The notes below the pieces were generated by a model that saw only the letters and a program-made list of their open reading frames with translations, was not told where the DNA came from and made no database searches. A program made the translations under genes and the position numbers. Of a stretch of DNA of 7,639 nt, positions 1-6,986 are shown piece after piece; position 1 is the first letter of the stretch; every line of letters starts with the position of its first letter. Source of the DNA: an uncultured Oscillospiraceae bacterium. Its GTDB lineage: Bacteria > Bacillota > Clostridia > Oscillospirales > Ruminococcaceae. Where the stretch lies: the NCBI GenBank assembly GCA_934457235.1, contig CAKSHT010000108.1:1-7639 (forward strand). Direction: 5' to 3'.

Positions 1-1
1 G

Positions 2-1585
2 ATTACCGTAGGCGGCAGCTACGAAAACTGCTCGAACATCCGATTTGACTACTCAGCCGGATTTGAAAAGATCGTCAGACATGTGCTGGTCGATCATGGT
101 ATCAGAAACTTCCACCTTATGGCAGGAATCAAGGGGAATGAATTCTCTGACGAGCGCATTGAGGTCGTGAGAAAAGTTGCTGACGAGCTTGATATACCGT
201 TCTCCGACGAGGATATAAGCTACGGCGAATACTGGAGCGTCCCGACGGAAAGAGCTATGGAAGCGCTTTTTATCAAGCGCCGCAGGCTTCCACAGGCAAT
301 AATCTGCGTGAACGATACAATGGCGATCACCGTAATTAACACGCTGAAAAGCCGCGGTTATAAGATCCCGCAGGATATTATGGTGACTGGCTTTGACGGA
401 ATAAGCGATGTTAATTACTGTGACCCAAGGATAACCACTTGTCTGTGCAGCAGTGAACAGCTCGCAGAATCCGTCGCAAATACGGCAAATGATCTGATAA
501 ATGGCAAAGAGATACAAGAATACAAGCTGGTTATACCGACCCTGCAAAAATCGGAGAGCTGTGGCTGCAAATCGGATAACGTTATTAACGCCTCCGTGGA
601 ACTGGCGTACGTTAACAATTCCTTTAACCGCTATCAGTCCGAGGAAGAGCATATGTTCCGCATGATGTCCCGTGTTCTGGAGTGCCATAGTTTCCCGGAG
701 GTAGCCCAGATATTCAACAGGTACGACTTCTATGACATGATCATTGTGCTCAATCCCACGTGCCTTGATCCGACGATAAATCCGCTGTCAAAAGCCGGTA
801 CGGATTTCAGCAGCACAATGAAGATCATATACAATTCAGACAACCCGATGAACGGCCGTGTGGACGACATTGATTTCCGTGACCTCCACCCGCAGCTGAA
901 GGACGTGCTGACTGACCACAATGATCCTTTGATAATATTCTCGCTTAATTATGTAGGTCTTACGATGGGCTATGTATGCTTCACTTATCACAATTACGAT
1001 ATACAGAATTATTACAAGGCTTCCCAGATTATAAATACGCTGAATTCTTCGTTCGGCGCATTCAGAACTGTACAATATCAGCATTATCTGACTGAAAAGA
1101 TCGAGGAAATGTACCGCTGTGACGGTCTGACTCATCTGCTTAACCGTACCGCACTGAAAAACTCCTATCCGGAGCTGATAAAAAAATGCAACGGCAGGCT
1201 CACGGTGGTCCTCGCCGATCTGGATGGGCTTAAATCCATTAACGATAATCATGGTCATGATAACGGGGATTTCTCCATATGCACCGTTGCAAATGCTCTG
1301 AAATCATGCTGTCCCGCGGAGTCTCTGTGTATCAGATGGGGCGGAGATGAGATGGTAGCTGTTATTCCCGGAGATTACACCTGTCAGAAAATACGCTCCG
1401 ACATGGATAAGTATATTGACGGAGTGAATAAGGTTTCTGGCAAGCCATACATAATTTCAGCGAGCGTCGGTGTAAAGACTTTTGATGTTGACAACTCCAC
1501 ATCTTTTGAGGAAATGGTCAGGGCAACTGATCAGCTGATGTACAGCGAAAAGAACCGTAAGAAAGCAGCAGCCAGAGAAAACTGA
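2..1585 (+). CDS. LacI-type sensor domain / GGDEF diguanylate cyclase, 5' partial
   Basis: Probable signalling protein that would couple a ligand-binding domain to synthesis of cyclic di-GMP from two GTP. The frame is open from base 2 with no stop upstream, so the gene begins before the window and 527 residues are visible. The GTG at 83 is internal. Visible residues 1-189 resemble the C-terminal part of a LacI-type periplasmic-binding-like fold (ENCSNIRFDYSAGFEKIV, then INDTMA-like and GFDG segments) and end in an SCGC motif at 186-189, which I associate with this protein group. Residues 190-370 are a linker domain I do not recognise. The GGDEF domain starts at DGLTHLLNR (374-382), with metal-binding Asp in LADLD (406, 408) and the signature GGDEM (447-451). 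The last signature residue is Met instead of Phe. No RxxD inhibitory site lies five residues before the signature. No membrane segment is visible. The flavodoxin-like gene follows 16 bases later. Catalytic activity is inferred. Confidence 0.85.
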   Translation: MTVGGSYENCSNIRFDYSAGFEKIVRHVLVDHGIRNFHLMAGIKGNEFSDERIEVVRKVADELDIPFSDEDISYGEYWSVPTERAMEALFIKRRRLPQAIICVNDTMAITVINTLKSRGYKIPQDIMVTGFDGISDVNYCDPRITTCLCSSEQLAESVANTANDLINGKEIQEYKLVIPTLQKSESCGCKSDNVINASVELAYVNNSFNRYQSEEEHMFRMMSRVLECHSFPEVAQIFNRYDFYDMIIVLNPTCLDPTINPLSKAGTDFSSTMKIIYNSDNPMNGRVDDIDFRDLHPQLKDVLTDHNDPLIIFSLNYVGLTMGYVCFTYHNYDIQNYYKASQIINTLNSSFGAFRTVQYQHYLTEKIEEMYRCDGLTHLLNRTALKNSYPELIKKCNGRLTVVLADLDGLKSINDNHGHDNGDFSICTVANALKSCCPAESLCIRWGGDEMVAVIPGDYTCQKIRSDMDKYIDGVNKVSGKPYIISASVGVKTFDVDNSTSFEEMVRATDQLMYSEKNRKKAAAREN

Positions 1586-1601
1586 CCGCAGAGGTGAATA
1601 A

Positions 1602-2087
1602 ATGAAAGCAGTTATCTACGAAACAAATGCAGGAAGTACCCGGAGATATGCGGAAATGCTGGCAGAAAAGCTGGGCGTTCCGTCGTTTTCTCTGAAAGAA
1701 GCGCAGAAATCGCTTCCGAAGGATGAAGAAGCCGTGTTCCTGGGCTGGGTATTCGCAAACAAGGTGCAGGGACTTCCAAAGGCACAGAAGCGTTGGAATC
1801 TTCTGTGTGCCTGTGCAGTCGGTATGAATCCTCCTGGCTCCAAGTATAATGAAATTCTTAAAGAAGCCAATCCGACCGATGTACCGTTATTCTATCTGCG
1901 CGGAAGGCTTGATTACTCAAAACTCCGCTGGCTCCAGCGAAAGCTGCTTGAAACCATAAGAGCCGATCTGGAAAAGCAGAAGAAGCCAGGAACAGAGGAA
2001 ATGATATCCGTTCTGAAAAACGGCTGTGACTTTGTTTCTGAGGAAATGCTAAGGGAAGTTATCGCCTACATCATGATGAAAGAATAA
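1602..2087 (+). CDS. flavodoxin-like domain protein
   Basis: A 161-residue probable FMN-binding, flavodoxin-fold protein. The N-terminus (KAVIYETNAGSTRRYAEML) fits the first beta strand and phosphate-binding loop of flavodoxins, where a T-x-x-G-x-T type loop holds the FMN phosphate; here it reads TNAGST at residues 8-13. A mid-protein FLGWVFANKVQGL strand-loop, VGMNPPGS, and the later FYLRGRLDYSKLRWL segment recall the HemG-like (protoporphyrinogen oxidase-type) flavodoxin branch. Length is near that of short-chain flavodoxins. The ATG has a good ribosome site, GAGGTG at 1591-1596, five bases before it. It lies 16 bases after the GGDEF gene and before a strong terminator, so the two are probably cotranscribed. 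The electron-transfer partner and any real HemG activity are unknown. The C-terminal 40 residues are Lys/Glu-rich and less diagnostic. Confidence 0.75.
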   Translation: MKAVIYETNAGSTRRYAEMLAEKLGVPSFSLKEAQKSLPKDEEAVFLGWVFANKVQGLPKAQKRWNLLCACAVGMNPPGSKYNEILKEANPTDVPLFYLRGRLDYSKLRWLQRKLLETIRADLEKQKKPGTEEMISVLKNGCDFVSEEMLREVIAYIMMKE

Positions 2088-2109
2088 ACACATAATACAT
2101 TTATAGTAT

Positions 2110-2136
2110 GCGGCAGAGAGATCTGCCGCTTTTTTT
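2110..2136 (+). terminator. intrinsic terminator after the flavodoxin-like gene
   Basis: A perfect 8-bp stem, GCGGCAGA (2110-2117) with TCTGCCGC (2122-2129), closes a four-base loop and is followed directly by seven T (2130-2136). It lies 22 bases after the stop of the flavodoxin-like gene and separates that unit from ilvBN. Confidence 0.93.
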
Positions 2137-2169
2137 GTCAAAAAATCGGGAAAAATTCCTGTTATATCG

Positions 2170-2198
2170 TTGACAATATATGAACTATGTGATAAAAT
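2170..2198 (+). promoter_or_regulatory. sigma-A-type promoter of ilvBN
   Basis: A perfect -35 TTGACA (2170-2175), a 17-bp spacer, and -10 TAAAAT (2193-2198) with the extended -10 TG at 2190-2191. The expected transcription start is near 2205, giving a leader of only about 57 nt. The A-rich run at 2139-2155 could serve as an UP element. There is no room for a T-box or long attenuator. A short GGAA-AAA-TTCC dyad at 2149-2159 lies upstream but matches no operator I know. Confidence 0.8.
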
Positions 2199-2245
2199 AA
2201 TATTATGTACTGTTTGATATACCAAGCAGGGATATTATGTAAAAA

Positions 2246-2251
2246 GAAGGG
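2246..2251 (+). promoter_or_regulatory. ribosome binding site that sets the ilvB start
   Basis: GAAGGG lies ten bases before the ATG at 2262. The upstream in-frame ATG at 2205 coincides with the predicted transcription start and would have no ribosome site, so 2262 is preferred. Confidence 0.7.
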
Positions 2252-2261
2252 TGATCTCTCA

Positions 2262-3947
2262 ATGAAGCTTAGCGGTTCTGATATAATCGTTGAATGCTTA
2301 CTCGAACAGGGCGCTGATACCATTTTCGGCTATCCGGGCGGCGCTGTTCTCAATATTTATGACAGTCTGTACAAGTACAGTGACAAAATCAGACATGTGA
2401 TTACCTGCCACGAGCAGGGCGCATGTCATGCAGCGGACGGCTATGCACGCTCCACCGGAAAGACCGGCGTTGTGCTCGCTACCTCCGGTCCCGGCGCTAC
2501 CAACCTTGTAACGGGTATCGCTACAGCGTACATGGATTCCGTGCCGCTCGTCGCTATAACAGGTAATGTATCCTGCGGTCTGCTGGGTCTGGACTCGTTC
2601 CAGGAAGTGGATATCACAGGTATCACAATGCCCATCACAAAGCACAATTTTATCGTAAAGTCCGTGAATGACCTCGCGGATACTATCCGTCTTGCATTCA
2701 AGATTGCTAATACCGGCAGAAAAGGTCCGGTGCTGATAGATGTTCCAAAAGATATCACACAGGCTATGACGGAGTATGTTCCCCAGCCTGCACAGCAGCC
2801 GGAAGCAAATGCACCACTTTCTGTTGACGAGCTTAACACAGCGGCTGAGCTCATCGCAAACGCCAAGAAGCCTTACATCTACGCGGGCGGCGGCGTTATA
2901 TCATCCGGAGCTTCCGAGGAACTCAAAAAGCTTGCGGAGCTTACAGACGCTCCGGTTTCCTGCTCACTCATGGGTCAGGGCGCTTACGACGAAACAGACC
3001 ACCGTTACATAGGAATGCTCGGAATGCACGGAACTGTAAAGGCTGCGTACGCACTTAATAACTGTGACCTGTTCATCGGTATCGGCACACGATTCTCTGA
3101 CCGTGTTACCGGTGATACTTCTGTATTCGGCAAGCAGGCGAAAATAATTCACATTGATATCGACCCGGCTGAGTTCAACAAGAACGTTGACGTAACGACA
3201 ACCGTTACCGGCGATGTAAAGGAAGTCCTCGCGGCTATTAACGCAAAGCTTTCCCAGCAGTCCCACCCGGAGTGGAATTCGGAATTCAGCAAAGATTTCG
3301 GCGAACCCGTACAGCAGGGCACTCCAGAGCTTCCTGTAACTCCTGAGGCTGTTATTGAAGAACTCGACCGCCAGACCAATGGAGAAGCCATCATTACAAC
3401 TGAAGTCGGTCAGACGCAGATGTGGGCTGCGCAGTACTATAAGTGCAAAAATCCCCGCAGCTTCGTTTCCTCCGGCGGACTTGGCACGATGGGCTTCGGT
3501 CTGGGTGCTGCGCTCGGCGCAAAAACCGGTAATCCCGACAAGACCGTCGTTAATCTGGCGGGCGACGGCTCCTTTGCAATGAATCTCAACGAACTTATCA
3601 CCGCGTCCGCGCATGGAATAAACATCGTGGAAATTGTAATTAATAATAATGTACTCGGCATGGTACGCCAATGGCAGCGCCTATTCTACAGCAAGCACTT
3701 CTCCGAAACCACACTGGACGCACGTCACATCGACTACGTAAAGCTTGGCGAAGCATTCGGCATAAAAACTTTCGTTATCGAAAAGACCGAAGAGATTGCC
3801 CCTGTGCTCAGAGAAGCGCTTGAAATATCCAAGTCTGCACCGGTAATGATCGAAGTACGCATTGACAGGGACATCAACGTACTGCCGATGATACCTGCCG
3901 GAAAACCGGTCGTAAATCCCATCACATCAATTGACCTGGAGGCGTGA
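2262..3947 (+). CDS. ilvB: acetolactate synthase, large catalytic subunit
   Basis: Thiamine-diphosphate enzyme that condenses two pyruvate to 2-acetolactate, or pyruvate with 2-oxobutyrate, in the first shared step of valine, leucine and isoleucine synthesis in the cytoplasm. The 561 residues match the usual length of about 550-570. The N-terminal PYR domain shows GYPGGAVLNIYD (23-34) and the catalytic Glu51 in CHEQGACHAADGYARS, then TSGPGATNLVTGIATAYMDS. GLDSFQEVDI and PITKHNF follow. The central FAD/DHAP-fold domain spans roughly 190-350. The C-terminal PP domain has the ThDP/metal motif starting GDG (434-436) and ending INNN (460-463), then GMVRQWQ with Trp471, the position linked to herbicide sensitivity in plant homologues. 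The frame is open 19 codons upstream to 2205, but the ribosome site and protein length favour 2262. It is translationally adjacent to ilvN. Presence of the regulatory subunit argues for an anabolic enzyme and against the stand-alone catabolic AlsS/BudB type. Confidence 0.97.
   Translation: MKLSGSDIIVECLLEQGADTIFGYPGGAVLNIYDSLYKYSDKIRHVITCHEQGACHAADGYARSTGKTGVVLATSGPGATNLVTGIATAYMDSVPLVAITGNVSCGLLGLDSFQEVDITGITMPITKHNFIVKSVNDLADTIRLAFKIANTGRKGPVLIDVPKDITQAMTEYVPQPAQQPEANAPLSVDELNTAAELIANAKKPYIYAGGGVISSGASEELKKLAELTDAPVSCSLMGQGAYDETDHRYIGMLGMHGTVKAAYALNNCDLFIGIGTRFSDRVTGDTSVFGKQAKIIHIDIDPAEFNKNVDVTTTVTGDVKEVLAAINAKLSQQSHPEWNSEFSKDFGEPVQQGTPELPVTPEAVIEELDRQTNGEAIITTEVGQTQMWAAQYYKCKNPRSFVSSGGLGTMGFGLGAALGAKTGNPDKTVVNLAGDGSFAMNLNELITASAHGINIVEIVINNNVLGMVRQWQRLFYSKHFSETTLDARHIDYVKLGEAFGIKTFVIEKTEEIAPVLREALEISKSAPVMIEVRIDRDINVLPMIPAGKPVVNPITSIDLEA
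3938..3942 (+). promoter_or_regulatory. ribosome binding site that sets the ilvN start
   Basis: GGAGG at the 3' end of ilvB lies seven bases before ATG 3950 but only one base before the in-frame GTG 3944, so ATG 3950 is the likely start. Confidence 0.8.
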
Positions 3948-3949
3948 TC

Positions 3950-4420
3950 ATGCAGGAATATGTATTATCAGTAAAAGTTGCTAACAACGAGGGTGTACTG
4001 CTCCGGGTTTCCAGCCTGTTCAGCAGACGCTGCTTCAATATTAAGAGCCTCAATGCGGCTGAAACCGAGATTCCAGAAATCTCCAGACTTACTATCGTGG
4101 TTGCCGGTGATCTGAGAGTCCTTGAGCAGATAAAGAACCAGCTTATGAAGCTCCACGACGTCAAAGAAGTCAAGATACTCACCGACGCCGTATGCCGCGA
4201 GCATGTTATCGTCCGCGCGGGTCGCTCTGTTGAGGACAGGCGCGGTATCGTCGAGGTGGCTAACCTGTTCCGCGCCAAGTCAGTGGATATCGGCGAGGAC
4301 AGCATTATGCTGGAACTCACCGGTAAGCCTGAGAAGATAGACAGCTTCATCAGTCTGTTAAAGCCGTTCGGCATCGTAAAGATGGTCAGAAGCGGTATTT
4401 CCGCACTGGAAAGAGATTGA
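3950..4420 (+). CDS. ilvN: acetolactate synthase, small regulatory subunit
   Basis: A 156-residue regulatory partner of IlvB. Such subunits raise catalytic activity and carry valine feedback inhibition. Residues 4-75 form an ACT domain: LSVKVANNEGVLLRVSSLF, then FNIKSLNAAETEIPEISRLTI and the VLEQIKNQLMKLHDVKEV helix. The C-terminal domain (about 84-156) contains VEDRRGIVEVANLFRAKSVDI and ends MVRSGISALERD, as is typical. By alignment from memory with E. coli IlvH, the valine-site residues Asn11, Gly14 and Asn29 correspond to Asn12, Gly15 and Asn30 here, so feedback inhibition is probably intact. Cys28 sits where many homologues have Gly (RRG-F/Y-N). The gene starts two bases after the ilvB stop, consistent with translational coupling. 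The symbol ilvH is also used for this family. Confidence 0.95.
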   Translation: MQEYVLSVKVANNEGVLLRVSSLFSRRCFNIKSLNAAETEIPEISRLTIVVAGDLRVLEQIKNQLMKLHDVKEVKILTDAVCREHVIVRAGRSVEDRRGIVEVANLFRAKSVDIGEDSIMLELTGKPEKIDSFISLLKPFGIVKMVRSGISALERD

Positions 4421-4421
4421 C

Positions 4422-4427
4422 GGGAGG
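4422..4427 (+). promoter_or_regulatory. ribosome binding site of the lipoprotein gene
   Basis: GGGAGG lies seven bases before ATG 4435. This decides against the in-frame TTG at 4417, which overlaps the ilvN stop and has no ribosome site. Confidence 0.75.
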
Positions 4428-4434
4428 TGTTGGT

Positions 4435-5709
4435 ATGAACTTTCGCAGAGGCATTACCCCGGCAGTCATATCAGCATTACTCCTTTCGGGGTGCAGCGCC
4501 CCGGTTACAGAAAACAGCTCCCCTGCCCCGCTTTCATCTGAAGAAACTTCGGAAACGGAGCAGGACACTGCTGAAACAGCATATTCTGTTTTTGAAATAA
4601 CATCTGAGCCGGAAACGCAGGTTTCAACGGATAACGACGGAACAGCTGCGGAATTCCCGTTTGGCGGTTCAGTTGGAGAGTTATATCGGATGGACGAAGA
4701 ACCATATCCGCAAATGACACAGCTTTCCAATAATAATATCTTTGTCGATTACGATTATATCAAGAATATTCCGCCGGATACAGCGCATGAGAAGAACGCC
4801 TATTTCACAGATATCGCAGTAGAAGCAGTAAAAAAATCTGACAGATACAAAGTGGTATCCCGGTGGATAACTGATAATCCATCGGCTGCCGATATTACGG
4901 TGAAATATTCCACCGACGGCGATGATACTCTTGGCGATTGGCTCTCAGAAGGCAAGCTTGACATTAAGGTGAAAGGCGCGTATATCAAGGATTATGACGG
5001 CGACGGAGCAGAAGAGGCATTTGTTGTGCTGGAAACAATTCTTGATACACCAAAAGCCTATGATTACGTCGTATTCGTCAATTACAGAGGCTGGGCTGAT
5101 CCGGAATACCGGTGGAACAGACTGGAATACCTGTCGTCTGTGGATATGCTGGATTATGGCGCAGACAAGCAGCTGGTGTTCAACGCTTACGGCGATTTGG
5201 GGGTAAGTACCCATTCTCCGCTTATCGGCGTGCGAAACAGGGAAATGTTCACGCACTATGATTTCCGCGGCACTTACTATAAATCCGGCTGCTTTCTGAT
5301 GACATACGGCTGGCAGTGCAGCGGAGAATTCATGGTATACGACACGGCCGCGCACAGATATTACACAGTGGTCGGCATTCCCGTCGATATAAACGAGCTT
5401 TACGCGATGGACAGCACCGGAATTCTTCCTCCCCTTGAAGACGTCTTTATTCCGGAAGCACAGATAATAGGCAGCAAATACTACGCCGTCGGCGGTTCGT
5501 CATTTATGGGCGGAGTATCGTTTTACACATATGAAAACGGCGCGTTTTCGGAAGTAGATACTGTTTGTACAGACGATAGTCCTAATAGTCCGAACATCAG
5601 AATATCTGATAATCCGACAAAAAATACTATTCTTATTGAGGACTTTGATAAGGCACTCGCTGAAATGGTAACTCCGGCAGAAGCAAAGGAGCTGCTTTCA
5701 GCACAATAA
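4435..5709 (+). CDS. putative secreted lipoprotein of unknown function
   Basis: A 424-residue protein I do not recognise. It begins with a lipoprotein signal: Arg4-Arg5, a hydrophobic stretch, and the lipobox L-S-G-C with Cys20 as the predicted lipidated residue. It should therefore be anchored on the outer face of the membrane. Residues 21-75 are a low-complexity Ser/Thr/Glu/Pro linker. The folded part contains DYDGDGAEEAFVV (186-198), an Asp-rich loop of the FG-GAP/VCBS kind that could bind calcium. Position 12 of the loop is Val, so it is not a canonical EF-hand. The C-terminal half is rich in Tyr and Gly (for example RGTYYKSGCFLMTYGW), suggesting a beta-rich fold. It starts 14 bases after ilvN with no terminator between, so it is probably a passenger of the ilv transcript. 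Nothing visible links it to amino acid synthesis. Confidence 0.75.
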   Translation: MNFRRGITPAVISALLLSGCSAPVTENSSPAPLSSEETSETEQDTAETAYSVFEITSEPETQVSTDNDGTAAEFPFGGSVGELYRMDEEPYPQMTQLSNNNIFVDYDYIKNIPPDTAHEKNAYFTDIAVEAVKKSDRYKVVSRWITDNPSAADITVKYSTDGDDTLGDWLSEGKLDIKVKGAYIKDYDGDGAEEAFVVLETILDTPKAYDYVVFVNYRGWADPEYRWNRLEYLSSVDMLDYGADKQLVFNAYGDLGVSTHSPLIGVRNREMFTHYDFRGTYYKSGCFLMTYGWQCSGEFMVYDTAAHRYYTVVGIPVDINELYAMDSTGILPPLEDVFIPEAQIIGSKYYAVGGSSFMGGVSFYTYENGAFSEVDTVCTDDSPNSPNIRISDNPTKNTILIEDFDKALAEMVTPAEAKELLSAQ

Positions 5710-5716
5710 TAAGCAT

Positions 5717-5746
5717 TTGACAAATCTTTAACAGAAATACTACAAA
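5717..5746 (+). promoter_or_regulatory. candidate promoter of the lysR gene
   Basis: A perfect TTGACA (5717-5722), an 18-bp spacer, and TACAAA (5741-5746), which misses two -10 positions. It sits in the 73-base gap between the lipoprotein and the regulator. No terminator is visible in that gap, so read-through from the ilv transcript is also possible. Confidence 0.4.
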
Positions 5747-5782
5747 AATTTACCGGGGAAACGACGAAAGGCAGGAATAAAG

Positions 5783-6712
5783 TTGAACATACTTCATCTG
5801 AAATATGCCGTAGAAGTGGCAAAAACCCGTTCCATCAGCAAGGCGGCGGAGAATCTTTACATGGGTCAGCCGAACCTCAGCCGCGCAATAAAGGAGCTTG
5901 AGGAATCCATTGGGATAACCATATTCCGGCGCACTACAAAGGGAATTTCAATAACCCCGGACGGCGAGGAGTTCCTGCAATACGCCCGGCAGATCGTACA
6001 GAAAGTCGAGGAGGTTGAACAGATATACCAGAACGGACGACAGAAAAAGCAGAGCTTTTCGGTCAGCGTTCCGCGCGCAAGCTACCTCAGCTTCGCGATG
6101 GCAGATTTCTCACGTTGCATGAAAAAGGGCTCCCCCGCTGAATTCTACTATTGCGAAACAAACCCCATGAATACTATAAACAATGTTGTACGCGAGGATT
6201 TCAACCTGGGTATCGTACGGTATCAGTCATCGTATGAGAAGTATTTCAGCGACTTGTTCAAGGACAAGAAGCTCACTGCCGATACGTTAGCGGAATTCTC
6301 GTATAGTATGCTAATTTCAAAAAACGACCCCCTTGCTCAGAAAGATGAAGTCTGTCTTGACGATCTTACGGATCACATTGAGATCTGTCATGCAGATCCC
6401 TACGTGCCAACGCTTCCAGTGATAGACGTGCGTAAATCCGAGCTTACGGAATTCGTTGAACGCAGGATATTTGTGTATGAGCGTGGCTCGCAGTTCGTAA
6501 TACTGGGAAAAGTTCCGGAAACATTCATGTGGGTTTCCCCTGTTCCTCAACAGCTGCTAGATAATTACGGATTAGTTCAGATAAAGGTCAAAGGCGCTGA
6601 AAGGCTCTATAAAGACGTGCTGATCCACCGCCGGGATTACAGGATCAGCGAATATGACCGGGAATTTATCAATGCGGTACACCGCGCAAAGAAAAAGTAT
6701 AACGTAATATAA
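5783..6712 (+). CDS. LysR-family transcriptional regulator
   Basis: A 309-residue DNA-binding regulator of the size usual for LysR proteins. Residues 1-60 hold the winged helix-turn-helix: LKYAVEVAKTRSISKAAENL, then GQPNLSRAIKELEESIGITIF and RRTTKGISITPDGEEF. The linker helix follows (about 64-88). Residues 91-300 are the effector-binding domain, opening FSVSVPRASYL; the ligand cannot be read from sequence. The start is TTG at 5783: no in-frame ATG lies near it, the family N-terminus begins exactly there, and AGGCAGGA (5769-5776) sits six bases upstream. Its neighbour downstream in the same direction is adhE, separated by a gap rich in dyads, so control of adhE is a reasonable guess. LysR genes more often lie divergent from their target, which weakens this. 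Its stop codon lies at the left edge of the concentric dyad at 6711-6782. Confidence 0.92.
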   Translation: MNILHLKYAVEVAKTRSISKAAENLYMGQPNLSRAIKELEESIGITIFRRTTKGISITPDGEEFLQYARQIVQKVEEVEQIYQNGRQKKQSFSVSVPRASYLSFAMADFSRCMKKGSPAEFYYCETNPMNTINNVVREDFNLGIVRYQSSYEKYFSDLFKDKKLTADTLAEFSYSMLISKNDPLAQKDEVCLDDLTDHIEICHADPYVPTLPVIDVRKSELTEFVERRIFVYERGSQFVILGKVPETFMWVSPVPQQLLDNYGLVQIKVKGAERLYKDVLIHRRDYRISEYDREFINAVHRAKKKYNVI

Positions 6713-6782
6713 TATTTTGTCCCTGCTATGTATTTTGTTGATATGTATATATCAATATTACATTTTACAGGGGCAAAATATT
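6711..6782. promoter_or_regulatory. concentric dyad, candidate operator
   Basis: Two inverted repeats share the same centre (6746.5). The outer arms are 6711-6725 and 6768-6782: 15 positions with 14 Watson-Crick pairs and one G-T. The inner arms are TTGATAT (6738-6744) and ATATCAA (6749-6755) around GTAT. The centre lies about 53 bp before the predicted adhE transcription start, where LysR-type activators often bind. The right outer arm runs through the adhE promoter spacer. There is no T tract, so it does not look like a terminator. Binding by the neighbouring LysR protein is inference. Confidence 0.55.
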
Positions 6783-6792
6783 GTGTTAAAAT
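6764..6792 (+). promoter_or_regulatory. adhE promoter
   Basis: -35 TTTACA (6764-6769), an exact 17-bp spacer, and -10 TAAAAT (6787-6792) with the extended -10 TG at 6784-6785. Each hexamer misses one consensus base. Transcription should start near 6799, leaving a leader of about 200 nt before adhE. Confidence 0.72.
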
Positions 6793-6799
6793 ATTAACA
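6784..6799. promoter_or_regulatory. Rex-type operator over the adhE -10
   Basis: TGTTAA-AATA-TTAACA is a 6-4-6 palindrome equal to the core of the Rex box of Gram-positive bacteria (TTGTTAA-N4-TTAACAA). The outermost bases differ (G at 6783 and G at 6800). Rex binds such sites when NADH is low and commonly represses adhE and other fermentation genes. Here it covers the -10 and the predicted start, as expected for repression by occlusion. No rex gene lies in the window. Confidence 0.75.
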
Positions 6800-6871
6800 G
6801 GTGCAAAAGAGGTTAGCAATAAGTGTAACCCGTCGAAAGCACTATAACACGTAAGAAACGGACAGCAAAGA

Positions 6872-6965
6872 AGCTGTTCCGCGCGGAAATCCAAGGGTCA
6901 CGGGAGATTGCGACTGCGCCGCGGAATAATCCGTCACCGCAGCTGTTATACAGACGTCCAAGGGT
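6872..6965 (+). repeat. duplicated motif pair within the adhE leader
   Basis: AGCTGTT occurs at 6872-6878 and 6941-6947, and TCCAAGGGT at 6890-6898 and 6957-6965. They appear in the same order, 11 and 9 bases apart. GGACAGC (6860-6866) can pair with the first AGCTGTT and, through GACAGC with GCTGTT, with the second, which offers two alternative folds. Confidence 0.6.
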
Positions 6966-6986
6966 TGATGCATGTATACAAATTTT

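Noticed and set aside
83..85. GTG at 83 as the start of the sensor-GGDEF gene
   Set aside because: The frame upstream is open to the window edge and reads as the same LacI-type fold, so the codon is internal.
53..688. 211-codon open frame on the minus strand opposite the sensor-GGDEF gene
   Set aside because: Shadow of the + strand gene; composition rich in Cys, His and Tyr and no recognisable domain.
2205..2261. Upstream ATG giving a 19-residue extension of IlvB, or a leader peptide rich in Leu and Ile
   Set aside because: It sits at the predicted transcription start without a ribosome site, has no stop before ilvB, and the extension does not fit the family N-terminus.
2964..3671. 235-codon open frame on the minus strand inside ilvB
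   Set aside because: It lies opposite a clear ilvB coding region, has no ribosome site or family resemblance, and its length follows from the codon bias of the real gene.
4417..4434. TTG start overlapping the ilvN stop for the lipoprotein gene
   Set aside because: It lacks a ribosome site, while ATG 4435 has one at normal distance and gives a proper lipoprotein signal.
4990..5025. EF-hand in the lipoprotein
   Set aside because: Loop position 12 is Val and flanking helices are not evident; an FG-GAP-like Asp loop fits better.
6711..6782. Palindrome read as the lysR terminator
   Set aside because: The stem is flanked by an A/T pattern without a T tract after the right arm, and the right arm overlaps the adhE promoter.
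6890..6940. T-box or cobalamin riboswitch in the adhE leader
   Set aside because: The segment around 6919-6935 recalls the sequence following a T-box, and 6907-6917 faintly recalls a cobalamin core, but the required T-box sequence and B12-box elements are absent.
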